Shown here in pieces: positions 1 through 8,850 of a stretch of DNA of 64,000 nt. The stretch lies in the NCBI GenBank assembly GCA_001298575.1, contig LJCV01000286.1, forward strand, positions 1 through 64,000, read 5' to 3'. The DNA is from Actinobacteria bacterium OK074. Lineage in GTDB: Bacteria > Actinomycetota > Actinomycetes > Streptomycetales > Streptomycetaceae. Below the pieces are notes generated by a model. The model searched no databases, was not told the origin of the DNA, and saw only the letters and a list, made by a program, of their open reading frames with translations. A program made the position numbers and the translations under genes. The number at the start of each line of letters is the position of its first letter. Position 1 is the stretch's first letter.

Positions 1-30
1 TCCGTCAGGGGGGTGGGGGGGCGGGGGGGG

Positions 31-74
31 CTGCGGGTGAGTTGTGGTTGCTCGCGCAGTTCCCCGCGCCCCTA
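31..74 (-). repeat. Outer left arm of nested inverted repeat
   Basis: This is the reverse complement of 395-438 with one mismatch in 44 bp. It contains the shared core ending in GCGCCCCTA. Confidence 0.8.
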
Positions 75-135
75 GAAGGTGGGGGTGCCCGGGGCTTGAA
101 GCGTGCGGGTATCTGCGATCAGAACACGTGCAGGC

Positions 136-173
136 CGGTGGGGGCTGATCGCGCAGTTCCCCGCGCCCCTAAA
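136..173 (-). repeat. Inner left arm of nested inverted repeat
   Basis: This is the reverse complement of 320-357 with one mismatch in 38 bp. It shares the 23-bp core with the outer arms, but its flank is different (GTGGGGGCTG). Confidence 0.8.
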
Positions 174-319
174 AGCAGGGGCTGCGCCCCGCTTTTCCGG
201 CGCTGCGGGCTACCTGCGCGTTTCAGGCTGCGGATACTCGCGCGCTTCAAGCCGCGGACGCCCGCGCGCTTTTAGGTCGCGGACACTTGCACGCTTCAAG
301 CCGCCGGCACCCGCGCATC

Positions 320-357
320 TTTAGGGGCGCGGGGAACTGCGCGACCAGCCCCCACCG
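320..357 (+). repeat. Inner right arm of nested inverted repeat
   Basis: Forward copy of the element, starting TTTAGGGGCGCGGGG. It pairs with 136-173 with one mismatch. Confidence 0.8.
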
Positions 358-394
358 ACCCGCACGTCCCAACCCACCGAAACCCACCCGTCTT

Positions 395-438
395 TAGGGG
401 CGCGGGGAACTGCGCGAGCAACCACAACGCACCCGCAG
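395..438 (+). repeat. Outer right arm of nested inverted repeat
   Basis: Forward copy with the flank GAGCAACCACAACGC. It pairs with 31-74 with one mismatch. Confidence 0.8.
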
Positions 439-466
439 CCGCCCACGCACCCCCCCCCCCGAGCTA

Positions 467-2224
467 TTAGGCGCCCGCGTCCGCACTCGCACCCGCCCCC
501 AACCTCCACCCCTCCGCCCGGCTCCGCTCGCCCCAAAAGTCCGCGTACCTCCCCCCTGCCGCCAACAACTCCTCATGCGTCCCGCTCTCCGTGATCCGAC
601 CCCCGTCGAGGAACACGATCCGGTCCGCCGCGACCACCGTCTGCAAGCGATGCGCCACCACCACCAGCGTCCGCCGCCCACCCAACGCGTCCAGCGCCTG
701 CTGGACCGCCGCCTCGCTCCCCGGATCCAGCGCGGACGTGGCCTCGTCCAGGAGCAGTACGGGCGCGTCCTTGAGCAACGCCCGCGCCAGCGACACCCGT
801 TGACGTTCGCCGCCGGACAACGACGTACCCCCCTCGCCGACCGACGTCTCCCACCCCTGCGGCAACCGCCCCACGATCTCGTCGACCCCCGCGAGCCGCG
901 CCGCCTCCTCGATCTGTGCCTGGTCCGCGTCGGGGCGCCCGACGGCGATGTTCTCGCGGATGGTCGCGTCGAAGAGGTACACGTCCTGGAAGACCAGCGC
1001 GACCTGGTCGCTGAGCTGCTCCCCGGTCAACTCCCGCACGTCCACACCGCCCAGCCGCACCGCACCCCCGTCGACGTCCCAGAACCGCGCGAGCAGCCGG
1101 ATCAGCGTCGTCTTGCCGGAGCCGGAGGGGCCGACGACCGCGGTGGTCGTGTGCGCGGGCAGTTCGAGGCTCACGCCGTCGAGGACCCGGGCATCGGCGT
1201 CGTCGTAGCCGAAGGTGACCTCGTTCAGGGTCAGCGACGAGTCCGCCGGGCCCGGACCCGGCCGCGACGGCTCCGGGAGTGGACGCGTCGCGAGCAGCGC
1301 GTCGATACGGTCCAGCGCCCCTACCGCCCCCCTCAGACTCCCGCCCAACTCCGCCATGCTGGAGACCGGTTCCGCGAAACGGACCACCAGAACGAGGAGG
1401 GCGACGAGTTCGGCGACGTCCGCGTCGCCGTGCAGCCCGAGCGCGGCGCCGACGACGATCACGGCGGAGACCGCGAGCAGCACGACCGCGCTGAAGGACG
1501 TCCGCCCGGGCGCGGTGCGCGCGGCCTGGCTGCGGACCGTCGCATCCTGCTCGTCGAGGGCCTGTTCGAGCAGTGCCCGGCCGCGGGCGCCGCCGCCCGC
1601 GGTGCGCAGCACGGGCTGGGCGCGGACGTACTCGACGACGCGTTCGTTGGCCGCGGCGGCGGCGGTGTCGACGGCCTCGTCGGTGCGGGCGGTCAGGGCG
1701 ACCGCCCAGCGGTAGACGAGGTACATCACGGGCGCACCGACCGCGGTCGCCAGCGCCAACCGCCAGTCGTAGAAGGCCATCGCGACGACGACGGTCAGCG
1801 GGGTGAGGACCGAGGTGACCAGAGGACGGAGGAGGTGGGCGAGGAGAGCGCGTATCTGCGGGATCGCGCGCGTTGTCAACTGGCCCAGTCTGCCGACCTG
1901 TTCGCCGGAGAACCAGCCGAGCGGAAGCGTGGCGACATGGTCGCCGAGGCGGTGGTAGAGGCCGTGCGAGACGGCGAGGGCGACCCGGAACCCGGTCATC
2001 TGCTGGACGTAGTGCGCGACGGCCGTGGCCAGCGCGACCCCGGCCAGCGCCCAGGTCCAGGGCCAGGCGTCGTCGGGATCGGGGCCCAACAGCGCCCGCA
2101 GCAACGGCACTACGAGCACGAAGGAGACGCCCTGGAGGACGGAGTAGACGACGAGGGAGACCAGTCGCGCGATCAGCAGCCCACGCGCCTCGGGCCCGGC
2201 CACCTTGAACAGCTTGCGGATCAT
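467..2224 (-). CDS. ABC half-transporter, fused permease/ATPase (second of a pair)
   Basis: Predicted 585 aa. The N-terminal half is a type IV exporter-fold membrane domain with several hydrophobic helices. The C-terminal half is an ATPase with Walker A GPSGSGKTTL, signature LSGGERQRVSLA and Walker B LLLDEATSALD. The ATG at 2224 was chosen because it overlaps the TGA of the upstream half-transporter (2221-2224, ATGA), which indicates translational coupling and probably a heterodimer. The open frame runs far upstream of this ATG, but only as an antisense-type shadow of the neighbour. The iron-box-like operator before the first gene suggests a siderophore-related transporter of the IrtA/IrtB type. 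That substrate is inferred. The ATPase/permease assignment is firm; transport direction cannot be read from the sequence. Confidence 0.93.
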   Translation of the reverse strand: MIRKLFKVAGPEARGLLIARLVSLVVYSVLQGVSFVLVVPLLRALLGPDPDDAWPWTWALAGVALATAVAHYVQQMTGFRVALAVSHGLYHRLGDHVATLPLGWFSGEQVGRLGQLTTRAIPQIRALLAHLLRPLVTSVLTPLTVVVAMAFYDWRLALATAVGAPVMYLVYRWAVALTARTDEAVDTAAAAANERVVEYVRAQPVLRTAGGGARGRALLEQALDEQDATVRSQAARTAPGRTSFSAVVLLAVSAVIVVGAALGLHGDADVAELVALLVLVVRFAEPVSSMAELGGSLRGAVGALDRIDALLATRPLPEPSRPGPGPADSSLTLNEVTFGYDDADARVLDGVSLELPAHTTTAVVGPSGSGKTTLIRLLARFWDVDGGAVRLGGVDVRELTGEQLSDQVALVFQDVYLFDATIRENIAVGRPDADQAQIEEAARLAGVDEIVGRLPQGWETSVGEGGTSLSGGERQRVSLARALLKDAPVLLLDEATSALDPGSEAAVQQALDALGGRRTLVVVAHRLQTVVAADRIVFLDGGRITESGTHEELLAAGGRYADFWGERSRAEGWRLGAGASADAGA

Positions 2225-4020
2225 CGGGAGTTCACCTCGGTGACAGGGGCGGTCGTCGTGTCGATGTGGCGGCGTTCCGTTGCCCACAGGCTTGCGTACA
2301 GCCCTTCCCTCGCGAGGAGTTCGGGGTGCGTGCCCTGTTCGGCGATCCGGCCCTCGTCGAGTACGAGGATGCGGTCGGCCGCCGTCACGCTGCCGAGGCG
2401 GTGGGCGATGACCAGGACCGTACGGCCCGCGATGAGTCTCGACAGGGCTTCCTGGAGGGCCGATTCGGACTCGGGGTCGGCGTGCGCGGTGGCCTCGTCG
2501 AGGACGACCACGGGGGTGTCGGCGAGCAACACCCGGGCGATGGACAGGCGTTGGGCCTCGCCGCCGGAGAGTTTCGCGTCGTCGCCGACGACCGAGTCGT
2601 AGCCGCGCGGGAGCCGGAGGATGCGGTCGTGGATGCCGACGGCCTTGCACGCCGCCGCCAACTCCTCGTCCGTGGCCTCGGGTACGGCGAGCCGGAGGTT
2701 GTCGGAGATCGTCGTCCGGAGGAAGTTGACGTCCTGGAGGACGAACCCGACGTGCCGGTACAGCTCGGCGCTCGCGATGTCGCGGACGTCCGTGCCGCCG
2801 ATGAGCACCTGTCCCCGCTGCGGGTCGGCGAAGCGCAGCACGAGGCTCGCGAGGGTGGACTTGCCCGAGCCGGAGGGGCCGACCAGCGCGGTCACCGTGC
2901 CCGCGGCGAGGCGAGCGCTGACGTCGTGCAGGACGGGGGCGTCGGCGTCGTAGCCGAAGGTGACGTCCCTGAACTCGACGTCGTGGCCCGCCGGTTGGCG
3001 TGGCTCGGCGGTCTCGGGCAGGGGCTCCACGGCGAGGAGTTCGCCGACCCGGCCGGCCGCCGCGCGGGCCGAGCGCAGGGCGTTGGTGGCGAGGCCGAGC
3101 GCGAGCACGGGCGCGGTCAGGCCGAGGCCGAGGGTGAGGAAGGGGACGACGTCGATGGGCGCGATCCAGCCCTGCCCGGCGAAGAGGGTGCCGGACAGCG
3201 CGACGATGAGGAGGGTGGTGGCGGGCGCGATGACGACGACGTTGACCGACTGGACGCGCAGGATGGGACCGTTGGCGGCGGTGAACGCGGTGAGGTAGTC
3301 GTCGGCGGCCTTCGCGAACCGGTCGTGGGCGCGGCGGGCCTGGCCGAACGCCTTGACGACGGCGATGCCCTGCACGAACTCGACGACGGCCGCGTTGAGC
3401 CGTCCCATCGCCGCGCCGATGGCGGGGATGCGGGGCGTGGAGATCTTCACCATGATCTTGAACGTGGCGTAGTAGACGGGGATGCCCACGAGGTTGAGCA
3501 GCGTCAACCGCCAGTCGATGGTGGCGAGATAGCAGACCGCGGCGACCGGCGCGGCGACCGCGACCGCGAGGTCGGGCAGCGCGTGCGCGACGAGGTAGTG
3601 CATCTCCTCGACGTCGTCCTGGAGGGTCGCCTTGACCCGGCCGCTGCCGCGCTCGCCGAGCCAGCCCAGCGGCGCCCGGGAGAGCCGTTCGGCCATGGTG
3701 CGGCGCAGCAGGGTCTGGAGTTCGGTGTCGGCGCCGTGCGCGAGGGTGACGGCGAGGCCGCCGATCAGGAACCGCGCGACGGCCGCGCCGAGGGTGACGC
3801 CCACGATGGTCCACACCGCGGTGTGGTCGGGCTCGGCGTGACTCAGCTCACGGGCGAGCAGATAGACCGCGGCGAACGGGACGAGCCCGACGACCGCAGA
3901 GAGCGCCGACAGGAGGGTCGCGGCGACGATCTTCGGCCGTACCGGGGCGAGGAGCGTGCCCACGGTGTAGGGCGGGCCGCCCAGTCTCGGGGTGGGGCGG
4001 CCCGGGTGGGCGTCGGTCAT
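2221..4020 (-). CDS. ABC half-transporter, fused permease/ATPase (first of a pair), probably iron regulated
   Basis: 599 aa. A transmembrane domain occupies roughly residues 20-310 and an ATPase domain the remainder, with Walker A GPSGSGKST, signature LSGGEAQRLSIA and Walker B VVLDEATAHAD. The ATG at 4020 has an AGGAG seven bases upstream. The gene overlaps the next half-transporter by 4 bases, so the two are an operon and probably form a heterodimeric pump. A 19-bp sequence resembling the DmdR/IdeR iron box lies 37 bases before the start (4057-4075), so expression is likely induced by iron starvation. By analogy with IrtAB-like pairs the cargo may be a ferric siderophore or a siderophore being exported. 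No siderophore synthesis gene is in the window to confirm this. Confidence 0.93.
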   Translation of the reverse strand: MTDAHPGRPTPRLGGPPYTVGTLLAPVRPKIVAATLLSALSAVVGLVPFAAVYLLARELSHAEPDHTAVWTIVGVTLGAAVARFLIGGLAVTLAHGADTELQTLLRRTMAERLSRAPLGWLGERGSGRVKATLQDDVEEMHYLVAHALPDLAVAVAAPVAAVCYLATIDWRLTLLNLVGIPVYYATFKIMVKISTPRIPAIGAAMGRLNAAVVEFVQGIAVVKAFGQARRAHDRFAKAADDYLTAFTAANGPILRVQSVNVVVIAPATTLLIVALSGTLFAGQGWIAPIDVVPFLTLGLGLTAPVLALGLATNALRSARAAAGRVGELLAVEPLPETAEPRQPAGHDVEFRDVTFGYDADAPVLHDVSARLAAGTVTALVGPSGSGKSTLASLVLRFADPQRGQVLIGGTDVRDIASAELYRHVGFVLQDVNFLRTTISDNLRLAVPEATDEELAAACKAVGIHDRILRLPRGYDSVVGDDAKLSGGEAQRLSIARVLLADTPVVVLDEATAHADPESESALQEALSRLIAGRTVLVIAHRLGSVTAADRILVLDEGRIAEQGTHPELLAREGLYASLWATERRHIDTTTAPVTEVNSR

Positions 4021-4056
4021 CGCGGGGCTCCTGGGGGCTGGGTGCGGGGCACTGAG

Positions 4057-4075
4057 TAAGGTCAGCCTAACTTCC
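4057..4075 (-). promoter_or_regulatory. Iron-box-like operator (DmdR/IdeR type) before the ABC pair
   Basis: Read on the minus strand the 19-mer is GGAAGTTAGGCTGACCTTA. It agrees at 14 of 19 positions with the actinobacterial iron-box consensus TTAGGTTAGGCTAACCTAA, including the uninterrupted GTTAGGCT core. It lies 37 bases upstream of the ATG at 4020, where a repressor would block transcription. Confidence 0.65.
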
Positions 4076-4098
4076 CTCTGGTCGTCGGCCGCCGCTTG

Positions 4099-5163
4099 CT
4101 AACTCCCCTGCCGCTGCCGTACCCACGCCTCGTAGTGGTCCAGGACGGTCTCCTCGATCGGGCGGTAGCGCAGGCCCAGTTCGCGCACGCTGCGGCTGTT
4201 GTCGACCTGGAAGCGGATGCCGAGGTGCTTGCGGATGTAGTCCTGGGTGAGGCCGAAGGCGGGGCCGAGCATGCGAACGGGCCAGTGGGGCAAGGCGGTT
4301 CGCGGGAGGCGGAGGTTGCGCGGATGGCGGGTGCGCACGATCCGGGCCATGTCGTGGAAGGAGGTCATGGTCTCGGCGGCGACGATGTACCGCCCGCCGG
4401 CCCCCGGGTTCTCGGCCGCGGCGATGTGCGCGTCGGCCACGTCCCGTACGTCGGCGGTCGTGAAGCTGAAGTCGGGGGCGCCGTAGAAGAAGTAGCCCTT
4501 GAAGAGTTCGTCGAGCAGGAAGAGGCTGCCGGACTCGGAGGCCGGGGTGAGCGAGGGGCCGAGGATCAGCCCGGGGTTGACGGACACCATGGTCCACCGG
4601 TCCTGCGCGCGGGCGGCCCGCCAAGCCTCCTGTTCCGCGGCCGTCTTGGCGTAGTGGTAGGGGTTGTTGGCCACCGTGCTGGTGGTGTTGACGTACTTCT
4701 CCGCCAACACGCAGTCGTCCATGGCGAGTACGTCGACGTAGTCCCCGAAGATCGCACCGACGGTGGAGGTGAACACGAGCCGTTTGACGGTGGGGGTGCG
4801 GTCGACCGCCGCCAGGATGTTGCGGGTTCCGGTCACGGCCGGTTCGACCATGTCCCTGCGCCCGTCCTTGATCTTCTCCGGCATCCGGAAGGGCGAGGCC
4901 ACGTGGAAGACGACCGAACAGCCGGTGGTGGCCTCGTCGAAGGAGCCGTCGGTCAGCAGGTCGGCCTCGAACAGGCCGAGCCTGCCCGGGAATTGATCCT
5001 GGAGTTCCTTCAGCGGCGCCACCTTCGCGGGGTTGGCGGCGCTGCGCACGGTGGTGTGCACCTGGTGCCCGCGCTCCAGCAGCCGCCGCACCAGATGGCT
5101 CCCGACGAACCCGCTCCCCCCGGTCACCAGCACGGTCTTCGCCGCCGTCGCCCGCATGCCCAC
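4099..5163 (-). CDS. NAD(P)-dependent epimerase/dihydroflavonol reductase-like protein
   Basis: About 354 aa. The N-terminal Rossmann motif VTGGSGFVGSHLV is followed by an FTSTVGAIFG strand and the catalytic YHYAK (YxxxK) of extended SDR enzymes in the dihydroflavonol-4-reductase group. I chose the GTG at 5163 because a GGGAG sits 8 bases upstream; the ATG at 5157 two codons later is the alternative but lies 14 bases from that ribosome site. It probably reduces or epimerises a small carbonyl or sugar-nucleotide substrate with NAD(P)H in the cytoplasm; the substrate cannot be inferred. The gene is transcribed away from conservon 1 and shows no operon partner. The next gene downstream belongs to the ABC pair. 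Confidence 0.85.
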   Translation of the reverse strand: MGMRATAAKTVLVTGGSGFVGSHLVRRLLERGHQVHTTVRSAANPAKVAPLKELQDQFPGRLGLFEADLLTDGSFDEATTGCSVVFHVASPFRMPEKIKDGRRDMVEPAVTGTRNILAAVDRTPTVKRLVFTSTVGAIFGDYVDVLAMDDCVLAEKYVNTTSTVANNPYHYAKTAAEQEAWRAARAQDRWTMVSVNPGLILGPSLTPASESGSLFLLDELFKGYFFYGAPDFSFTTADVRDVADAHIAAAENPGAGGRYIVAAETMTSFHDMARIVRTRHPRNLRLPRTALPHWPVRMLGPAFGLTQDYIRKHLGIRFQVDNSRSVRELGLRYRPIEETVLDHYEAWVRQRQGS

Positions 5164-5376
5164 GCCCTCAACTCCCGTGCTCCGACGGCACGGTGATCCG
5201 CGCGCCGGGATCAGGGTCGGGCATGGCGGGGCCGGAAGGGAACAGGGTCGATGGCCCCGGCGGCCCCGGACCGTCACCCGGGCCGGGCCACGGACCACCC
5301 CCCTCAGCCACCCTGTGTGGCCCCTCGGTACCCGCCTGCACCAAATCCACAGAGGAAATTCGGACACATGAAAGTA

Positions 5377-5404
5377 TTGAGATCATTTGTGAACTGAGTA
5401 GGCT
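5377..5404 (+). promoter_or_regulatory. Candidate promoter of conservon 1
   Basis: TTGAGA (5377-5382) and TAGGCT (5399-5404) are separated by 16 bases in an unusually AT-rich patch 30 to 60 bases before the proposed cvnA start. The spacing and hexamers resemble a Streptomyces vegetative promoter. Confidence 0.45.
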
Positions 5405-5435
5405 CCATAGCTGTCATCGCGGGGGCGCCGGTCGG

Positions 5436-8024
5436 GTGTTGTCCGCCATCGCCAGCATGCCGGGGACATCTGTGGCACTCCACGCAAGAGCGGCAAGACG
5501 GCAGGTCGGTCAGGAGACCGGGCACCAGCCGGACGGTCGGGAACCAGCTCCGAAGCGTCAGTTGTCGCTCGGGACGATCCTGCTCGTCCTCGCCCTGGTC
5601 CCCAGCATCGCCCTGTTCGCCCTCTGGGCGATGAACTCCACCCAGCTCTACGACGACTGGCACGGCGTCCACAACCGCAACGAAGCGGCGAAACGCATCG
5701 GCACGCCGATCGAACTCGTCTTCTCCAACTTGCAGGTGGAGCGGAAGCTGAGCGCCGCGGCGCTCGCCGACCCCAAGGCCGGCGGCCCGGCCCTGACCCG
5801 TCAGCGCCGGCTCACCGACACGTCCGTGCAGAGCCTCGAAACGCTCTCCGGTGCCATGCCGGCCGACCTCACCAAGCACTTCCAGGAGGTCCGCGCGGGC
5901 CTGGCGAAACTGCCCGACTACCGGCGCGCGGTGGACCGGCAGACCGCCACCCAGCAGCAGAGCTACGACGACTACACCCGGCTCATCACCGCGGACGTGG
6001 AGCTGACCGAGGGCTTCAGCGACGTGGGCCTCGGGGACCTCGCCGTCCTCACCAGGCCCGCGCTCGACGCCGGTTGGGGCCAGGAGATGCTCTCGCGCGA
6101 GGACGCCATCCTCACCGCGGGGGCGGCCGGCGGCTACCTCACCGGCGCGCAGCGCATCCAGCTCGCCGAGGCGATCGGCGCCCAGCAGCACATCTACGAC
6201 GACAAGGTCATCCCCCGGCTGCCTGCCGCGCGGGCCAGGGCCTTCCAGAACGTGATGTCCGGCGCCGCCTGGAAGGAGAAGACCAGGGTCGAGCAGGAGG
6301 TCCTGAACGCCACCCCCGGGGCCAACGGCCGCACCGCCGTGTCCGCGCGGCTCGGCGAGGAGTGGCAGCAGAGCATCGGCGGGATGACCCCCCAGCTGGT
6401 GAAGGCCGTCAACGCGTACGCCGGCGACCTCGTCAGCGACACCGACGCCGAACTCGACAACCTGATGAAGAACCTGGTGGCCAACACCGCCGTGGGCGCC
6501 GCGGCCGTCCTGCTGGTGTTCGTCCTGTCCCTGCGCCTCACCGGGGTCCTGCGCCGCCGGATCCTCACCCTGCGGTCCGCGGCCCTGGAGTTGCAGACCC
6601 GGCTGCCCGACCTGGTCGAGCGGCTGCGGCAGGGCGAGAAGGTCGACCCGGACGCCGAACTGCCCGAGATCCGGTACGGCAACGACGAACTCGGCATGCT
6701 CGGCCAGGCCCTCAACCAGGCGCGCAGCAGCTCCCTGGAGACGGCCGTACGGCAGGTCGAGCAGTACCGCGGCTTCGAACGGCTGCTGCAACGCATCGCC
6801 CGGCGCACCCAGTTGCTGATCGGCATGCAGATCAAGCGGCTGGGCGAGATGGAGCGGCGGCACGAGGACCCCGAGGTGCTGGAGGGGCTCTTCGACCTCG
6901 ACCACCTCGCGGCCCGGCTGCGCCGCTACGAGGAGAACCTGGTGATCCTCGGCGGCGGCCAGCCGCAGCGGCGCTGGCGCAAACCCGTGCCCCTGCTGGA
7001 CATCCTCCGTTCCGCGCAGGGCGAGGTGCAGGACTACCGGCGGATCCGGATCGAGAGCGCGGGCTCGGTCTGGCTGTCCGAGCGCGCGGTCGGCCCCCTG
7101 GTGCACGTGCTGGCCGAGCTGATGGAGAACGCGGTGTCCTTCTCCAAGCCGCCGACTCCGGTGGAGGTGTCCGCCTCCCCGGTGGGGCGCGGCTTCGCGG
7201 TCGAGATCGAGGACCGCGGCATGGGCATGGACCCCGACCAGTACGCCGAGGCCAACGAGCTGATGGCCGACCCGCCCCGCATGGACGTGATGTCCCGCGC
7301 CGACGACGCCCGGCTCGGCCTGTACGTCGTGGCCCGGCTCTCCGCCAACCTGGGCCTGAACGTGGAGTTCCGGCCCTCGTCCTTCGGCGGCACCCGGGTG
7401 GTGGTCCTGGTACCGGCGGAGCTGATCTCCGAGTGGGAGCCGCAGCCGGAGCCGCCCTCGGGGTCCACCCCGGCCCAGCTCGCGGTCGTCGGCGCGGCCG
7501 GCTCCGACGCGGTGCGGGGGCCCTCGGGTGCCTGGTCCCAGCAGCAGCCGCCGTTCCTGCCGAACCGCAACGGCGGCGGCAACGGCAACGGGCGGGACAG
7601 GGGCCCGCGTCCGTACGGCCAGGAGGGCGGCGGCGCGCGTCCGCTCGTCGGCCCGTGGATAGAGTCACCGGCCCACCCCGCCGCGCCGTCGTCGCCGTCG
7701 CCGTCGTCCTACAACGCCGCACCCCCGCGGCCCGCGCCGTCGCGGCCCGCGCCGAGCCAGGATCCGCTGCCGCGGCGCGTACGGCAGGCCAGTCTCGTCG
7801 CCGAACTGCGCGACCCTCCCCCCGCGTACGCCGAGGGGCCGCGCCCGGCCCCCGGTGCCGAGCCGCTGCCGCGGCGCAACGAGCCGCGCCGCGCGGGTGC
7901 CACCGTCGGCGCCTTCCAGCGCCAGTCGCGGATCGCCCGGCTCAGGCCCGAACCCGAACAAGACCACCCGCCGACCCGCTCACCCTCACCGGGCCAGGAC
8001 CGGACCCGGAAGGAAGACAGATGA
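5436..8024 (+). CDS. cvnA: CvnA-type membrane sensor, NIT domain plus HATPase (conservon 1)
   Basis: About 862 aa from the GTG at 5436 (alternative ATG at 5457). A membrane helix near residues 43-66 precedes an extracytoplasmic nitrate/sulfate-sensing-type helical domain. A second helix near 346-372 and a HAMP-like linker lead to a histidine-kinase-type ATPase with N box ELMENAV (about residue 560), G1 DRGMGM and G2 LGLYVVARL. The C-terminal ~200 residues are a Pro/Gly/Arg-rich low-complexity tail. CvnA proteins are the membrane component of Streptomyces conservons and assemble with CvnB-D as a GPCR-like signalling complex. No obvious phospho-accepting histidine box stands out, as in the family. 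The stop overlaps the start of cvnB (ATGA). The ligand is unknown. Confidence 0.9.
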   Translation: MLSAIASMPGTSVALHARAARRQVGQETGHQPDGREPAPKRQLSLGTILLVLALVPSIALFALWAMNSTQLYDDWHGVHNRNEAAKRIGTPIELVFSNLQVERKLSAAALADPKAGGPALTRQRRLTDTSVQSLETLSGAMPADLTKHFQEVRAGLAKLPDYRRAVDRQTATQQQSYDDYTRLITADVELTEGFSDVGLGDLAVLTRPALDAGWGQEMLSREDAILTAGAAGGYLTGAQRIQLAEAIGAQQHIYDDKVIPRLPAARARAFQNVMSGAAWKEKTRVEQEVLNATPGANGRTAVSARLGEEWQQSIGGMTPQLVKAVNAYAGDLVSDTDAELDNLMKNLVANTAVGAAAVLLVFVLSLRLTGVLRRRILTLRSAALELQTRLPDLVERLRQGEKVDPDAELPEIRYGNDELGMLGQALNQARSSSLETAVRQVEQYRGFERLLQRIARRTQLLIGMQIKRLGEMERRHEDPEVLEGLFDLDHLAARLRRYEENLVILGGGQPQRRWRKPVPLLDILRSAQGEVQDYRRIRIESAGSVWLSERAVGPLVHVLAELMENAVSFSKPPTPVEVSASPVGRGFAVEIEDRGMGMDPDQYAEANELMADPPRMDVMSRADDARLGLYVVARLSANLGLNVEFRPSSFGGTRVVVLVPAELISEWEPQPEPPSGSTPAQLAVVGAAGSDAVRGPSGAWSQQQPPFLPNRNGGGNGNGRDRGPRPYGQEGGGARPLVGPWIESPAHPAAPSSPSPSSYNAAPPRPAPSRPAPSQDPLPRRVRQASLVAELRDPPPAYAEGPRPAPGAEPLPRRNEPRRAGATVGAFQRQSRIARLRPEPEQDHPPTRSPSPGQDRTRKEDR

Positions 8025-8455
8025 CTCTGCGAACCACCGCCACCAACTCCGATCTCGACTGGTTGCTCGACCGCTTGGTCGACCAGGTGCCCGGCACCAG
8101 AAACGCCGTGGTGATGTCCGACGACGGACTGGTCGTCAGCCAGTCGAGCAGTATCAGCCGGGTCGACGCGGAACGTCTGGCCGCCATCGCCACCGGCCAG
8201 CAGAGCCTGGCCCGGGGCGCCAGCGAGGTCTTCGGGGGCGGCGCGGTCTGCCAGGTCATCGTCGAACTCGACGAACTCTGGCTCTTCGTCAGCTCCGCCG
8301 GCCGGGGCACCCACCTCGCGGTGGTGGCCGAGCAGGAGGTGGACGCCGAGGTGATGGCGGTCGCGATGGACACCCTCGTGCAGCAGGTCGGACAGCGGTT
8401 GGGCACCGAGGTCCGGGTTGTGCAGGGGCACCGTGAGGACGGTGTACGTGGGTGA
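8021..8455 (+). CDS. cvnB: CvnB-type roadblock/LC7 protein (conservon 1)
   Basis: 144 aa small cytoplasmic protein starting at an ATG that overlaps the cvnA stop (ATGA, 8021-8024). It begins with the roadblock pattern LDWLLDRLVDQVPGTR followed by VVMSDDGLVVS, typical of Roadblock/LC7 (MglB-like) regulators of small GTPases. It probably modulates the GTPase encoded by cvnD and links it to the CvnA sensor. GGAAG lies upstream at the usual distance. The gene overlaps cvnC by 4 bases, so the whole set is translationally coupled. Confidence 0.93.
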   Translation: MTLRTTATNSDLDWLLDRLVDQVPGTRNAVVMSDDGLVVSQSSSISRVDAERLAAIATGQQSLARGASEVFGGGAVCQVIVELDELWLFVSSAGRGTHLAVVAEQEVDAEVMAVAMDTLVQQVGQRLGTEVRVVQGHREDGVRG

Positions 8456-8850
8456 ACCACTGGGCGGACGCGTCCCCCGACGATGAGGACGCGGAACAGA
8501 GCTTCGTCAGGCCGTACACGATCACGCAGGGCCGTACGACCTCGGAACGGGACGACCTCACGCTCATCACCGTGATCGCCACCGTCACCGGACCCGGCGA
8601 ACAGCCCGACACCCGTGGTCTGCAACCCGAACACCGACTGATCCTCCGCCAGTGCCGCAGTCCGGTGGCGCTCGCGGAGGTGGCCGCCGGCCTGAACCTG
8701 CCCGTGGCGGTGACGAAGATCCTCGTCGCCGACCTGATCGCGCTCGGCAGGGTCACGGCCCGGCCGCCGCTGGCGGTCGCGGTGGGCCAGGAACCGGACA
8801 TGACACTTCTTCAGGCGGTGAAAGATGGTCTTCTCAGACTCGGACTCTGA
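8452..8850 (+). CDS. cvnC: CvnC-type DUF742 protein (conservon 1)
   Basis: 132 aa from a GTG overlapping the cvnB stop (GTGA). It contains the DUF742 pattern: VRPYTITQGRT near the N-terminus, then a winged-helix-like segment LRQCRSPVALAEVAAGLNLP and LVADLIALGRV. DUF742 proteins are the third conservon component, and their biochemical role is not settled. The helical segment resembles a DNA- or protein-binding winged helix. The 3' end overlaps cvnD by 26 bases. Confidence 0.92.
   Translation: MNHWADASPDDEDAEQSFVRPYTITQGRTTSERDDLTLITVIATVTGPGEQPDTRGLQPEHRLILRQCRSPVALAEVAAGLNLPVAVTKILVADLIALGRVTARPPLAVAVGQEPDMTLLQAVKDGLLRLGL

Larger units (their letters stand above)
1..466. repeat. Gene-free block of nested inverted GC-rich repeats
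   Basis: No convincing gene is seen here. Four copies of a shared 23-bp core (TAGGGGCGCGGGGAAC... in forward sense) are arranged as two nested inverted pairs. Outer arms at 31-74 and 395-438 match over 44 bp with one mismatch. Inner arms at 136-173 and 320-357 match over 38 bp with one mismatch. The middle (177-317) carries shorter imperfect repeats built around CGCTTCAAGCCG. A related element recurs at 12868-12938. The block lies downstream of the ABC gene that ends at 467. It is probably a repetitive extragenic element family, but I cannot tell whether it terminates transcription. Confidence 0.8.

Noticed and set aside
2266..4059. A long open frame opposite the ABC half-transporter
   Set aside because: It is antisense to a gene with full ABC motifs, is rich in Arg/Gly/Glu as expected for a high-GC shadow frame, and shows no domain.
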